Below, piece by piece: positions 16,344-24,887 of a stretch of 64,000 bases of DNA. The notes beneath the pieces were generated by a model. It worked only from the letters and a program-made list of their open reading frames with translations. It was not told the origin of the DNA and did no database searches. Source of the DNA: DATDDB01 sp035260545 (GTDB taxonomy: Bacteria; Pseudomonadota; Gammaproteobacteria; Burkholderiales; Gallionellaceae); contig DATFUZ010000055.1 in the NCBI GenBank assembly GCA_035260545.1, forward strand, positions 1 to 64,000. The letters are read 5' to 3'. Both the position numbers and the translations under genes were made by a program. How positions within the stretch are numbered: the stretch's first letter is position 1; each line of letters opens with the position of its first letter.

Positions 16344-16868
16344 ATGTCAACCGAAATTGAGCATGCAATAGCCCAAGAAGATTGGCCCGGCGCAAGAAGA
16401 TTGATACGTGCCGCACTGAGCAAGGAGCCAAGCTCTCACTGGCTCCTTACACGCCTGGCTCTTACATACTATGAAGAGCGCAACTACGCGCGCTCACTCG
16501 AGTACACCACAGAAGCGCTCGCCATTCAGCCAAACTGCCCTTTGGCGCTGTGGGATCACGCCGGCACGCTTGATATGCTCGGTCGGCTAGATGACGCAAT
16601 CCAAATCTATCGTCGCCTCATACGGCGGGGTGTCAACTCAATTGCACATGGGGATTGCGGCGAGGGAGTTGCCCAAGCTCGAGGTCTTGTGGCCGACTGC
16701 TGGTATCGCCTGGCCCTTTGTCAAAAGAAATCAGGCTCATTTAGAGGTGCATCCAATTCATTGAAACGTCATTTAGCGCTTCGCGGACCTGGGTGTCGCT
16801 CGATCTATCAGCTACAAGAGGTCAGGCGCGAGCTAATAGAATTGCGTGGCTACTGCGGTGGAAGTTAA
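16344..16868 (+). CDS. Orphan tetratricopeptide-repeat (TPR) protein
   Basis: 174 aa. Degenerate TPR units are visible: HWLLTRLALTYYEERNYARS, then ALAIQPNCPLALWDHAGTL with LGRLDDAIQIYRRLI, then CWYRLALCQKKSGSF. These form helical hairpins that usually scaffold protein-protein contacts. There is no signal peptide. The gene is AT-richer than its neighbours. It is preceded by repeat D4, while weak E-like sequence (AATGTCGC...GGGCAC) occurs at about 17045-17073 downstream. Start ATG 16344; an in-frame TTG three codons earlier is less likely. Confidence 0.75.
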   Translation: MSTEIEHAIAQEDWPGARRLIRAALSKEPSSHWLLTRLALTYYEERNYARSLEYTTEALAIQPNCPLALWDHAGTLDMLGRLDDAIQIYRRLIRRGVNSIAHGDCGEGVAQARGLVADCWYRLALCQKKSGSFRGASNSLKRHLALRGPGCRSIYQLQEVRRELIELRGYCGGS

Positions 16869-17277
16869 TTGGCATGCGCCTTTGGGACGTGCGGCGCAGA
16901 GCCCGCGTAGGATGCGCTGAGGCACGAAGCGCATCGGTCGCGCAATGTTTGATCTCGATCGATGCGCCTCCTTCGTCGGCACATCCTACATCCCGTATCG
17001 CGCCATTTTGATGGCCGCTTTATGGCATCGAATTTACACCGTCGAATGTCGCAAATGGGCACGGTGCCGACCTGATACTCAGCCAATGGGCCCGCGCAAA
17101 ACGGCCATTCGCCAGAAAGAAGCCCTGCCAATTCTGGTACGGCATATGGGCTGGCTGGTCCCTCTGGAATCAACACGATTTGACAGGGGCCTGGGCCCGG
17201 ACCCGGCTGCTTTTCCTGTTCTGGAATTTTGGGTGGCGGCAGCAGCGGGCGCTGCGCCACACACCCGGTGAGGCTGC
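16869..17277. repeat. Intergenic gap with REP-C pair (16906-16990)
   Basis: GTAGGATGCGCTGAGGCACG...GCATCGGTCGCG and GATGCGCCTCCTTCGTCGGC...ACATCCTAC form an inverted REP-C pair. The rest of the gap shows no gene. Confidence 0.75.
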
Positions 17278-17484
17278 TTATTCCGCGGCGCGGATGTTGG
17301 CGGCCTGCTGGCCCTTGGGGCCGCTGGTCACGTCGAATGTGACGCGCTGTCCTTCGGTCAGGGTCTTGAAGCCCGACATCTGGATTGCCGAAAAGTGGGC
17401 GAAAAGATCTTCGCCGCCGCCTTCCGGGGTGATGAATCCGAAGCCCTTGGAATCGTTGAACCACTTGACGATGCCTGTTGCCAT
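17278..17484 (-). CDS. Cold shock protein, CspA family
   Basis: 68 aa single cold-shock domain. The RNP1 (KGFGFITP) and RNP2 (DLFAHFSAIQ) motifs that bind single-stranded RNA and DNA are both intact. Members act as RNA chaperones that melt structures during cold shock or growth changes. AGGAGATT precedes the ATG. The upstream region to about 17660 is free of genes and could hold a long 5' leader, as in other csp genes. A close paralogue lies at 23657. Confidence 0.97.
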   Translation of the reverse strand: MATGIVKWFNDSKGFGFITPEGGGEDLFAHFSAIQMSGFKTLTEGQRVTFDVTSGPKGQQAANIRAAE

Positions 17485-17838
17485 ATTTTGAATCTCCTGA
17501 AAAAACGAACAAAGGGGACGGACCCCGCAAGGCGAAGGTCAAGACGGCAACACGATGAAGGAAAAGCATCCGCATGCGCGGGTACAGCCCCCCAAACAAC
17601 CTTGACGGAGCTTGAGATTCGCTGCTGCGCACTATGCGTCAGTTTTTGAATAATGGCAACTATCACAATTGATAGGTTATGCGCGCTGCGTAATCCGCTG
17701 AAAGCCCCGCCGTTATTGGGCGTTGCGGCTTATCGGGTGGAGCGCCGGCGGGCGGGCGGCGGGAGCATGCGGGAAAAAATTCGGGGAATTCCCTACGCCT
17801 GAAACCTGCCGCTGCCAGCATTGGCGCGGTGTTCCACC

Positions 17839-18798
17839 TCAGCCCGCCAGTTCGAACTCGCCCTTTTTGCTCAGCCGGTAGCGCGCGAAATCCTCCGCGA
17901 GAAACAGCCCGCCGTGGTAGCGCGCGGCTGCTTCCATCTGGATGTCGGCGATGGAGGGTGAACGGGTGGTGTCCGCCTGGTAGCGCGCGCTGAAATGGGT
18001 GAGCACGAGATTGGGCAGGCCCGCCGACTCGGCGAAGGCGGCGATGCGCTCCGCCGTGCAGTGCTGGAACGCGTTGTCGTTGCGGGCCGCGACTTCGCGG
18101 GTATAGGTCGCTTCGTGCACGAGCACCTGCGCCTCCGCGCACGCCTCGCGCAGTAGTTCCGGCTGGTCGTTGTCGCCGGCCACCACGATGCGCCGCGCCT
18201 CGTTGGGATAGTGCAGGTAATCGCCGGGGAGCAGCGTGCGGCCCGAATGCTCGATGCGCTCGCCCGCCTTGAGCCTGCCCCACAACGGCCCTTGCGGCAC
18301 GCCTTCCCGAATCAGCTTGCCGGTGTTGAGCCGCGCCTCTCGCTTCGCCTCGGTGAAGCTGTAGGCGTAGGAGGGGACACGGTGCGAGAGCGGAATGGCT
18401 TCGACGACGACATCCTCGTCGCGCCACACCGCGAGCGATTCGGTGGGCGTGAATTTCAATTCGAAGGGCAGGTGCAGCGCGGTCAGCGCGCAGGTGGCGT
18501 CTATCCAGCCCGCGATGCCTTCGGGCGCGACGAGCTGCAGCGGCACGGTGCGGCCCGCCATCGCCGCGCTGGCCAGCAGGCCGGGCAATCCGTAGCAGTG
18601 GTCGCCGTGCACGTGGGTGATGAACACCGCCTTCAGCCCGACCGTCGACAGCGAGGTGTGCAGCAACTGATGCTGCGTGGCCTCGCCGCAATCCACCAGA
18701 TACCAGCCGCGGCTGCCCTCCACGGTCAGCGCGAGCCCGCTGACATTGCGTTCCTTGGTGGGCGTGCCGGAAGACGTGCCGAGAAAAGCGATCTCCAT
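17839..18798 (-). CDS. rnz: Ribonuclease Z (tRNA 3' endonuclease)
   Basis: 319 aa, the usual size of the short RNase Z form. The metallo-beta-lactamase zinc motif HVHGDH (residues 62-67) is followed by CYGLPGLL, a pattern typical of RNase Z. The later ligands are also present (VAGDND, VHEATY and LTHFSARY). The enzyme removes 3' trailers from precursor tRNAs, which matters for tRNAs without an encoded CCA, such as the one at 46628 in this window. GAGGATGAA precedes the ATG. It appears monocistronic. Confidence 0.95.
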   Translation of the reverse strand: MEIAFLGTSSGTPTKERNVSGLALTVEGSRGWYLVDCGEATQHQLLHTSLSTVGLKAVFITHVHGDHCYGLPGLLASAAMAGRTVPLQLVAPEGIAGWIDATCALTALHLPFELKFTPTESLAVWRDEDVVVEAIPLSHRVPSYAYSFTEAKREARLNTGKLIREGVPQGPLWGRLKAGERIEHSGRTLLPGDYLHYPNEARRIVVAGDNDQPELLREACAEAQVLVHEATYTREVAARNDNAFQHCTAERIAAFAESAGLPNLVLTHFSARYQADTTRSPSIADIQMEAAARYHGGLFLAEDFARYRLSKKGEFELAG

Positions 18799-19079
18799 TT
18801 CATCCTCATTACTTTATGACTCGCATTCTACACGGCGCCGTGCCGATGTCGCGCCGCGTTTTACACCATGCGCATGGCCGTGCACAGCTTCCGTGCATAC
18901 CGCACCACGGGCGGGCGCGCGCACTCGCATGGTGCGCGAATTGTTTAGCCATTTCCTGAACTTTTGCGGCGGCGGCGAACTCAAACCGGCGGATATTTCA
19001 TATCCGCACCCGAGAGCAGCATGCATGCAAGCACACCCGAGAGCGCATGCATGTCACAACGTCAAAATAAGGAGGAAGC
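18799..19079. other. Divergent intergenic region, no gene seen
   Basis: Lies between rnz and the divergent small secreted gene. No motif is recognised beyond the ribosome site AAGGAGGAAGC next to 19080. Confidence 0.45.
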
Positions 19080-19442
19080 ATGAAGAGCAAGATCATAGCG
19101 GTATCCGGTATTCTCGCTGCAAGCTTTTCCCTGCCCGCACTGGCTCAGGTCTATGCGCCCGGCTGGTATACGGTGAAACATCCCGAGATCAGACTCATGG
19201 ACGCCTTGCGCGCGCAGGCCGCCGCGGGCGGCAGCGACCGCACGCTCGCCGTCCGGCCGCAGGCGGCGGTCGCCGCCGCGGACTTGGGGGGCGCGACCGA
19301 CTGGGCCGACCTCAAGCATCCCGAGTTGCGCACCATGGCGAAGATGCGTGCCGCGGGAGCGGCGAGCGGCCATGTCGCCCTGCACGGCGTGGTGGCGCAT
19401 CACGCCGGCATGAAGCCTGCCGCACAGACCCACAGCAGTTGA
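19080..19442 (+). CDS. Small secreted protein with an internal repeat
   Basis: 120 aa. The signal peptide (VSGILAASFSLPALAQ) is followed by two similar segments: VKHPEIRLMDALRAQAA near the mature N-terminus and LKHPELRTMAKMRAAGA about 65 residues later, joined by an Ala/Gly-rich linker. The tail is His-rich (HVALHGVVAHHAG). It has a strong ribosome site (AAGGAGGAAGC). Probably periplasmic; the KHPE(I/L)R repeat might bind a partner or metal, but this is a guess. Confidence 0.65.
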   Translation: MKSKIIAVSGILAASFSLPALAQVYAPGWYTVKHPEIRLMDALRAQAAAGGSDRTLAVRPQAAVAAADLGGATDWADLKHPELRTMAKMRAAGAASGHVALHGVVAHHAGMKPAAQTHSS

Positions 19443-19658
19443 CCGTCCGCCGGCTCCGCATCACGCGGGGCCGCGCCTCCCCTTTGAGATTTCCATAATT
19501 CGCGAGAGCATATGGAGTCCGTTACGACGTCACTCCGGCCTGCGCCGGAATGACGCGCGCTATATGGAAGCTCGTCACGAATTACGGAATGCCCAACAAG
19601 ATGTCGCACCGACGCATCGCGACACCCCGGATACCCCTGGATGCGCCGCGCGCCCGTC
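19443..19658. repeat. Intergenic gap with a REP-E unit (19530-19553)
   Basis: Carries ACTCCGGCCTGCGCCGGAAT, a palindromic unit that also occurs at 62131-62160 and 62236-62262 and is similar to repeats widely spread in Neisseria and other betaproteobacteria. Confidence 0.65.
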
Positions 19659-21863
19659 TTATGCGGAATCGCGGCGGCTGCGCCATTTCTCCAGCGTGGC
19701 ATAGAGCGCCTGCGGATTGAAGGGCTTGGTGATGATGTCGTCCATTCCCGCGCCCAGGCAGTTGAGCTGGTCGGGCCGTCCCGCATTGGCCGTCAGGCCG
19801 ATGATGGTGAGATCGGCGTGGGCTGGGTCGGCGCGTATGCGGCGGCTCGCTTCCAGGCCGTCCATCTCCGGCATCTGCACATCCATCAGCACGCAGTCGT
19901 AGCGGCCTTCCTGCAGCCGTTCCAGCGCCTCGCGTCCGTTGCCGGCGAGCGTGACGGAAACGCCCGCGTCCTCCAGCAGGCCGCGCGCCACTTCCTGGTT
20001 GAAGGGATGATCCTCCACCAGCAGCACCGCAGCGCCCTGCAGCGCGCTGAAGTCGCGGGCGGGGCGCGGCTCCGCCAGACTGCTGCCCGCGCGCAGCATC
20101 GCCGTGAACCAGAAGGTGCTGCCCCGGCCCTCCGTGCTGAGCACGCCTGCCTCGCCGCCCATCAGCTCCGCGAGCTGCTTGCTGATCGCCAGTCCCAGCC
20201 CGGTGCCCGCGTGGCGGCGGGTGGGCGAGGGGTCCGCCTGGTGGAACATCTGGAACAGGCCGCCGATGTCCTCCTGGCCGATTCCGATGCCGGTGTCCTT
20301 CACCTCGAAATACACCGGCACGCCCGCTTCGTGCGCAAGGCTTCCGGCGCCGGCATGCAGCGGCCGCACCCGCACGCGGATGGCGCCCTGATCGGTGAAT
20401 TTCACCGCATTGCCGAGGTAATTGAGCAGCACCTGGCCGATGCGCAGCCGGTCGCCGCGCAGCACGCGCGGCAGGTCGGGATCGATGTCGGTATGCAGCA
20501 GCAGCCCCTTGGCGCGGGCGCTTTCCGCAAGCTGGGCGATGGAGTCCGCCACCAGCTGGCGCAGGTCGAAGTCGCTCTCCCGCAGCTCCAGCTTGCCCGC
20601 CTCGATGCGGGAGAAATCCAGCACGCTGTCGATCAGCCCCAGCATGTGGCGGCCGGAGTATTCGATCTTTTCCACGTACTCGCGCTGCCGCCCCGCCAGC
20701 GGCGTGCGCAGCAGCAGATAGGCCATGCCCATCATGCTGTTCATCGGCGTGCGAATCTCGTGGCTGATGTTGGAAAGAAAGGCGCTCTTCGCGCCACTGG
20801 CCTCCTCGGCGCGTTCCTTGGCCTCCCGCAGTTCATGCGTGCGCTGCTCGACCATCGCCTCCAGGCCCACGTTCTGCCGGCTCAGCTCCAGCTCCTTGCG
20901 GCTGCGTTCCACCCACAGCACGAACAACTGGTAGCAGAAGAAGGCCACGAAGGCGGTGAAGATGGCGACCACCCACAAGATGGCGCGGTCGGCCTCGCCC
21001 TGCAGCCGCGCGGCGGCGCGCAGCGCCGCCAGGCCCGGGTGCTGCAGCGCCTCCTCGATGCGCGCGGCGGTGAGATGGGTGGCGATGAACAGATAGGCGA
21101 GCACGCTGCCCATCATCAGGCCGGTGATGCCCAGCACCCGCGCGCGGGTCTGCTCGCCGGCCGGGCTGGCCAGACCGCGCGCGGCGCGCCAGCGCATGAC
21201 CGCGGGCGTCGCGAGCAGCAGGATGGGGGCGGCCAGCGCCACGTTTTGCAGGAAGGCCCCCAGCCACCAGCCCTGCCAGATCGGCAGGATCGCGTGCGCC
21301 GGCGTGCGCGTGGCCAGCACCCAGATCAAGGCGCCCGCCGAGCCGAAGATGCCGGAGACGAAGGCGGTGAACACGAACAGCAGCGCGGAATTGAGCGAGC
21401 GCAGATCCACGCGCAGCGGGATGGCGCGGAACACGATGGCGAACACCGCGAGGCCCACCGGATCGGCGCAGGCAAAGGGCAGGGCCCAGCCCCAGGACAT
21501 GCCGGAATACAGCGCCAGCGCCAGCGTCGCCAGATAGGCGGGCACCGCGCCCCACCAGAAGCCCATCCACATCACCCACAGCATGCACAGCACCAGCGGC
21601 GGATAGATCGTGATGTGCGCCTCGACGCCGCCGAAGTGCAGCGGAAAGCCCGACCACGAATACGCGATGCTGGCGATGCCCAGCGCAATGCAGGCTGCCA
21701 GCGTCGCTACCCAGGCCGCCGCCACGGCGATGCAGACTGAACTCCGGCAGGTGCGGGAAAAGCGGACGGGGCACAGCGGCTGGTAGTGCATGCTGGCGGA
21801 AAGTGCGCCGGACGGCGGAAGACGGGACAGCCATGTGGTAAGGCGCGCGTAGGCCGCCATCAT
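19659..21863 (-). CDS. Hybrid sensor histidine kinase with membrane sensor and receiver domain
   Basis: 734 aa. An N-terminal region of about 8 membrane helices (residues 45-320, MASE1-like) and a coiled-coil linker lead to a HisKA box NISHEIRTPMN, with the phosphorylated His at about 368. The HATPase domain follows with N, G1 and G2 boxes (NYLGNAVKFTD, DTGIGI, GTGLGLAI), then a C-terminal receiver with VLMDVQMPEMDG, phosphoacceptor Asp about 661. The start has GGGGGAA upstream (ATG ATG). No cognate response regulator or Hpt gene is adjacent, so its output is unknown. The receiver suggests a phosphorelay or self-control. Confidence 0.93.
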   Translation of the reverse strand: MMAAYARLTTWLSRLPPSGALSASMHYQPLCPVRFSRTCRSSVCIAVAAAWVATLAACIALGIASIAYSWSGFPLHFGGVEAHITIYPPLVLCMLWVMWMGFWWGAVPAYLATLALALYSGMSWGWALPFACADPVGLAVFAIVFRAIPLRVDLRSLNSALLFVFTAFVSGIFGSAGALIWVLATRTPAHAILPIWQGWWLGAFLQNVALAAPILLLATPAVMRWRAARGLASPAGEQTRARVLGITGLMMGSVLAYLFIATHLTAARIEEALQHPGLAALRAAARLQGEADRAILWVVAIFTAFVAFFCYQLFVLWVERSRKELELSRQNVGLEAMVEQRTHELREAKERAEEASGAKSAFLSNISHEIRTPMNSMMGMAYLLLRTPLAGRQREYVEKIEYSGRHMLGLIDSVLDFSRIEAGKLELRESDFDLRQLVADSIAQLAESARAKGLLLHTDIDPDLPRVLRGDRLRIGQVLLNYLGNAVKFTDQGAIRVRVRPLHAGAGSLAHEAGVPVYFEVKDTGIGIGQEDIGGLFQMFHQADPSPTRRHAGTGLGLAISKQLAELMGGEAGVLSTEGRGSTFWFTAMLRAGSSLAEPRPARDFSALQGAAVLLVEDHPFNQEVARGLLEDAGVSVTLAGNGREALERLQEGRYDCVLMDVQMPEMDGLEASRRIRADPAHADLTIIGLTANAGRPDQLNCLGAGMDDIITKPFNPQALYATLEKWRSRRDSA

Positions 21864-22127
21864 TTCCCCCTGCCGCGCCCGCGCGTGGATGGCATGCGCA
21901 GGCGCGCTGCGTTACGGCTTGCCGCGCGTGAAATTTCCGACATTCTCTCTCTCCGCTTCTTGCATGCGGTTTGCGTGGCGATGGTAGCACCAATCCGCGC
22001 GCCCAGTCATGCGCGGCGTTTATGCGCTTTGGCGGGTGGCTATGCGCGGTGTTTGTGTTTCATAATGCGCGTGGCGCGTGCTTCATGAATGCGCAGCATG
22101 TGCGCCAAATTTGAAGGGTGGATCAAC

Positions 22128-23429
22128 ATGAAAAGATTATGCCTGCACGGCATCGCAGCCGCGCTGCTGGCGTTTGCCTCCACGGCATGGGCCGATGCGC
22201 CATCCGCGCCGCCGCCCGGGGCGGCGGTTGGTGACGGAGCGGCGGTTGGCCGGGGGGCCGCGGTTGAGCGGGGCACGCAGGCCAGGGTGGGGCTGGGCGA
22301 TGCCGCCGCCGTCAGCACGCTTTTCTCGTGGCCGAACAGCAACGGCGGCCAGACGCGGGCGCAGACCGCTGCGCACTATTTGCGGCAGAGCCTGGCGCGC
22401 GACGGGCTGAACGATGCCGCCGTGCGGGTGGAGGCGGAAGGCGGGCGGTATTACGCCATCCTCGACCATGCGCCGGCGGACTACGCGCAACGCATCACCC
22501 AATTCCTGGCCGCGGGCGCGCGCGGCGCGGCTGCCACCGCCGCGCTGCGGAAGGCCGGCAAGTGGAACGCGCAGCAATGGCGCTTCTTCCTGCCGCTGGG
22601 CCTGGCGCTGGAAAACCAGAAATCGGTGCAGTTGCTGCATTTCCCGCCCGACTACAGCCTGACCGGGCAGGACTACCTCGATTCCAGAACCAGCCGCCGC
22701 TGGGAAACCCTGCTCGAACTCAACGGCGCGCAGGCGGCAGACGTCTCCCTGTATGAACGCATCGTCGACATCGCGCCCATCGCCGCCCCGGCGGACGCCG
22801 GCAGCACCCTGGGCGGCACCTACGCCGCCTACAAAAGCTACGCTTACGCCATGCTGAGTTATTCCATCGCCGCGCCTGGCGCGCATAAGCCGCTGCCGGT
22901 CGTGGCCTATGGCGCGCCGGTGCGCGACTGGGTGAAGAACAATCTCGGCGTGACCCTGCGCGTTTCCGCCGCGCCGGTGTATGCGCAGGTCGGGGGCAGC
23001 GCGCGCATCCCCATGCTGGGCGCGAACCATCCCAGCCTGTTCTGGTATGTGGCCCAGGATTCGCGCACCGCCGCCGCGCGCGTGATGCGCGACGACCTCG
23101 TCGCCGCCTGCTGGCAGGTGCGCATGGGCAATGATCCAGGGCGCCGCATCCGTCGAACCCTGAAACAATGCGCCGCCTACTGGAATGCGCGCCCGGTCGA
23201 GGTCTGCGAGCAGACCGAAATCCAGGGCTACGGCAAGACAGCGGCCGCGGCGCGCCGCCTCTGTGCCCGCTCCGCCCGGCGGCTGATGCGCGCGGCGCGT
23301 GCGCTGCGTGCATCCGACCTGCTGCGTTTCGAGCGTTATCCCCCGGGCAGGGCCGGGCTTGGCCGCGGCAGGCAGGAAGGTATTTCCCGCTTCCGCGGCG
23401 TGCGCCCATCGCTGGCTGGCACTTCGTAG
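22128..23429 (+). CDS. Secreted hypothetical protein, basic C-terminus
   Basis: 433 aa. A signal peptide (LHGIAAALLAFASTAWA) is followed by a low-complexity Ala/Gly/Pro stretch, then a domain with Tyr-rich segments (AHYLRQSLARDG, PPDYSLTGQDYLDSRTS) and Cys near the end (LVAACWQV, KQCAAYW, EVCEQTE, RLCARS). The last about 70 residues are very basic and Arg-rich. GAAGGGTGG precedes the ATG at 22128. No family is recognised. Probably periplasmic or exported. Confidence 0.65.
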   Translation: MKRLCLHGIAAALLAFASTAWADAPSAPPPGAAVGDGAAVGRGAAVERGTQARVGLGDAAAVSTLFSWPNSNGGQTRAQTAAHYLRQSLARDGLNDAAVRVEAEGGRYYAILDHAPADYAQRITQFLAAGARGAAATAALRKAGKWNAQQWRFFLPLGLALENQKSVQLLHFPPDYSLTGQDYLDSRTSRRWETLLELNGAQAADVSLYERIVDIAPIAAPADAGSTLGGTYAAYKSYAYAMLSYSIAAPGAHKPLPVVAYGAPVRDWVKNNLGVTLRVSAAPVYAQVGGSARIPMLGANHPSLFWYVAQDSRTAAARVMRDDLVAACWQVRMGNDPGRRIRRTLKQCAAYWNARPVEVCEQTEIQGYGKTAAAARRLCARSARRLMRAARALRASDLLRFERYPPGRAGLGRGRQEGISRFRGVRPSLAGTS

Positions 23430-23656
23430 TACGTAATTACACGTAAGGAAAATGCATTATGTGTTTGTGTGTATTGAAAGCCTGTAGGGATTATCTCTAC
23501 CCTATGCACCTGAGCGCATTGTGATTCGTGTTGCGGATTGCGGGGCGCCGATTGCGGCTTGGGCGGGCTGTTCCGCCACAGGGCGCATGCAGGGTTGCGG
23601 TCCCGTCGGGGCCCGCAAGGGATCGAGCAGCAAACGTCAATCTGTAAGGAGACACA
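23430..23656. promoter_or_regulatory. Probable promoter and long 5' leader of the second csp gene
   Basis: 227 bp without a gene. It is AT-rich at the left, with a short dyad GTAGGGA...TACCCTA at about 23487-23507, and ends in the ribosome site TAAGGAGACAC. Long untranslated leaders with cold-sensitive structure are known for cspA genes; here this is inferred from length and position only. Confidence 0.45.
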
Positions 23657-23860
23657 ATGGCAACCGGTATCGTGAAATGGTTTAACGACGCAAAAGGTTA
23701 CGGATTCATTACGCCCGATGATGGCGGCGAGGATCTCTTCGCACATTTCTCGGCGATCCAGGCAAACGGCTTCAAGTCGCTGCAGGAGAACCAGCGCGTG
23801 AAATTCGACGTGACCGTCGGTCCCAAGGGCAAGCAGGCTGCGAACATCGTTCCTTCCTGA
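23657..23860 (+). CDS. Cold shock protein, CspA family (second copy)
   Basis: 67 aa. Same family as 17278-17484 and about 75% identical by eye, with intact RNP1 (KGYGFITP) and RNP2 (DLFAHFSAIQ). The ribosome site is AAGGAGACACA. It is on the opposite strand to the first copy, 6 kb away. RNA chaperone role as for the family. Most differences lie in the loop after RNP2 and at the C-terminus. Confidence 0.97.
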   Translation: MATGIVKWFNDAKGYGFITPDDGGEDLFAHFSAIQANGFKSLQENQRVKFDVTVGPKGKQAANIVPS

Positions 23861-23945
23861 CGGCAGCCCCGCGCGAAGACCCGCCCTGGCTGGGCCTTCG
23901 CGCAACGCCTTCCGCCCATACTCTCTTCGCAGTTCCCTTCTGTAG

Positions 23946-24887
23946 CGGACGATCTGCTGCCCCCAGGCCGGCTTCTTCTCCGAGCGCGACTTCGGGTGGA
24001 ATAGCCCGCAGCCCGTAATCCACGTTCTTGCCAACGGGAAGGCTGTCAGCAATCCCGACGTGCTGGTGCTGGGCGATTCGTTTTCCGAGGGCAACGTCTG
24101 GCAGTCCGTGGTGTCAGCCCGGTCCGGGCACACCACACTCACCTATACTTATGACCAGATCTCCTGCCCCAGCAGTTGGCTGGATTATGCGCTGGCCCAG
24201 CCCGGGGCGAAGACCGTGGTCGTGGAGAGCGTAGAGCGTGTGTTCGTCGGCCGCTACGCCAAGATGGAACGCTGCCGGGAGGACCCGCCGCTGGCGCATG
24301 AGGTTCGGCCCTATGAAACCCAAGCCATGCGCGCCACCTGGCCGCCCGCGCTGCACCTGAGCTACACCTTCCAGACCGCGCTCAACACCTGGAAAATGCG
24401 GCATACGCCGGGCCAGTTCAGAAGCGGCAAGGTCATCAACACCCCGCTCAAGCCCGGTTGCGCCGCCTTTTCCAGCCTCCGCGCCGACCGGCTGCTGTAT
24501 TACACGCGTGACAACCTCAAGCTTGCATGGACAGCCCAAGACCTGGCCGATGCCGTGGCGAATATCAAAAAGGTTCAGGATGAATTCGCGGCGCACGGCA
24601 AGACGTTCATCTACGTCCTGGTGCCGGACAAATCCTCGACCTACCGCGATTGCCTCGCTGACGACAAGGACAGCGAAGCGCGCAAGCGCATCAATCCCAC
24701 TCAGGCGCTGCTTGCCGCGGGTGTTACCACGCCCGACCTGATGCATGCCTTCCAGGAGAATGCGAACCGCATCACCGACCTCTACCTCCCGGACAATACT
24801 CACCTCAGTCCGGCAGGCTACATCCTGATGGCGGGGCAGATCGAGCCGCTGCTGCCGCCGGTGCGGACGGCATACGCGGCGCGCTAG
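23946..24887 (+). pseudogene. 5'-truncated SGNH hydrolase / AlgJ-AlgX-like O-acetyltransferase
   Basis: The frame is open from 23946 (just after an in-frame TAG) to the stop at 24887. It contains GDSFSEG (catalytic Ser of the SGNH fold) and, near the end, DNTHLSPAGY (the D-x-x-H pair). This is the arrangement of AlgJ/AlgX-type polysaccharide O-acetyltransferases. Conserved-looking residues (SERDFGWNSPQP) lie upstream of the first possible start, a GTG at 24060, and no ATG or ribosome site precedes them. The usual signal or membrane N-terminus is missing. It is therefore most likely a remnant whose 5' end was lost between 23860 and 23946. If translated from 24060 it would be a 275 aa cytoplasmic protein. 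Confidence 0.6.

Noticed and set aside
19641..21740. 699-residue plus-strand open frame
   Set aside because: Antisense of the sensor kinase; no start signal and no recognisable domain.
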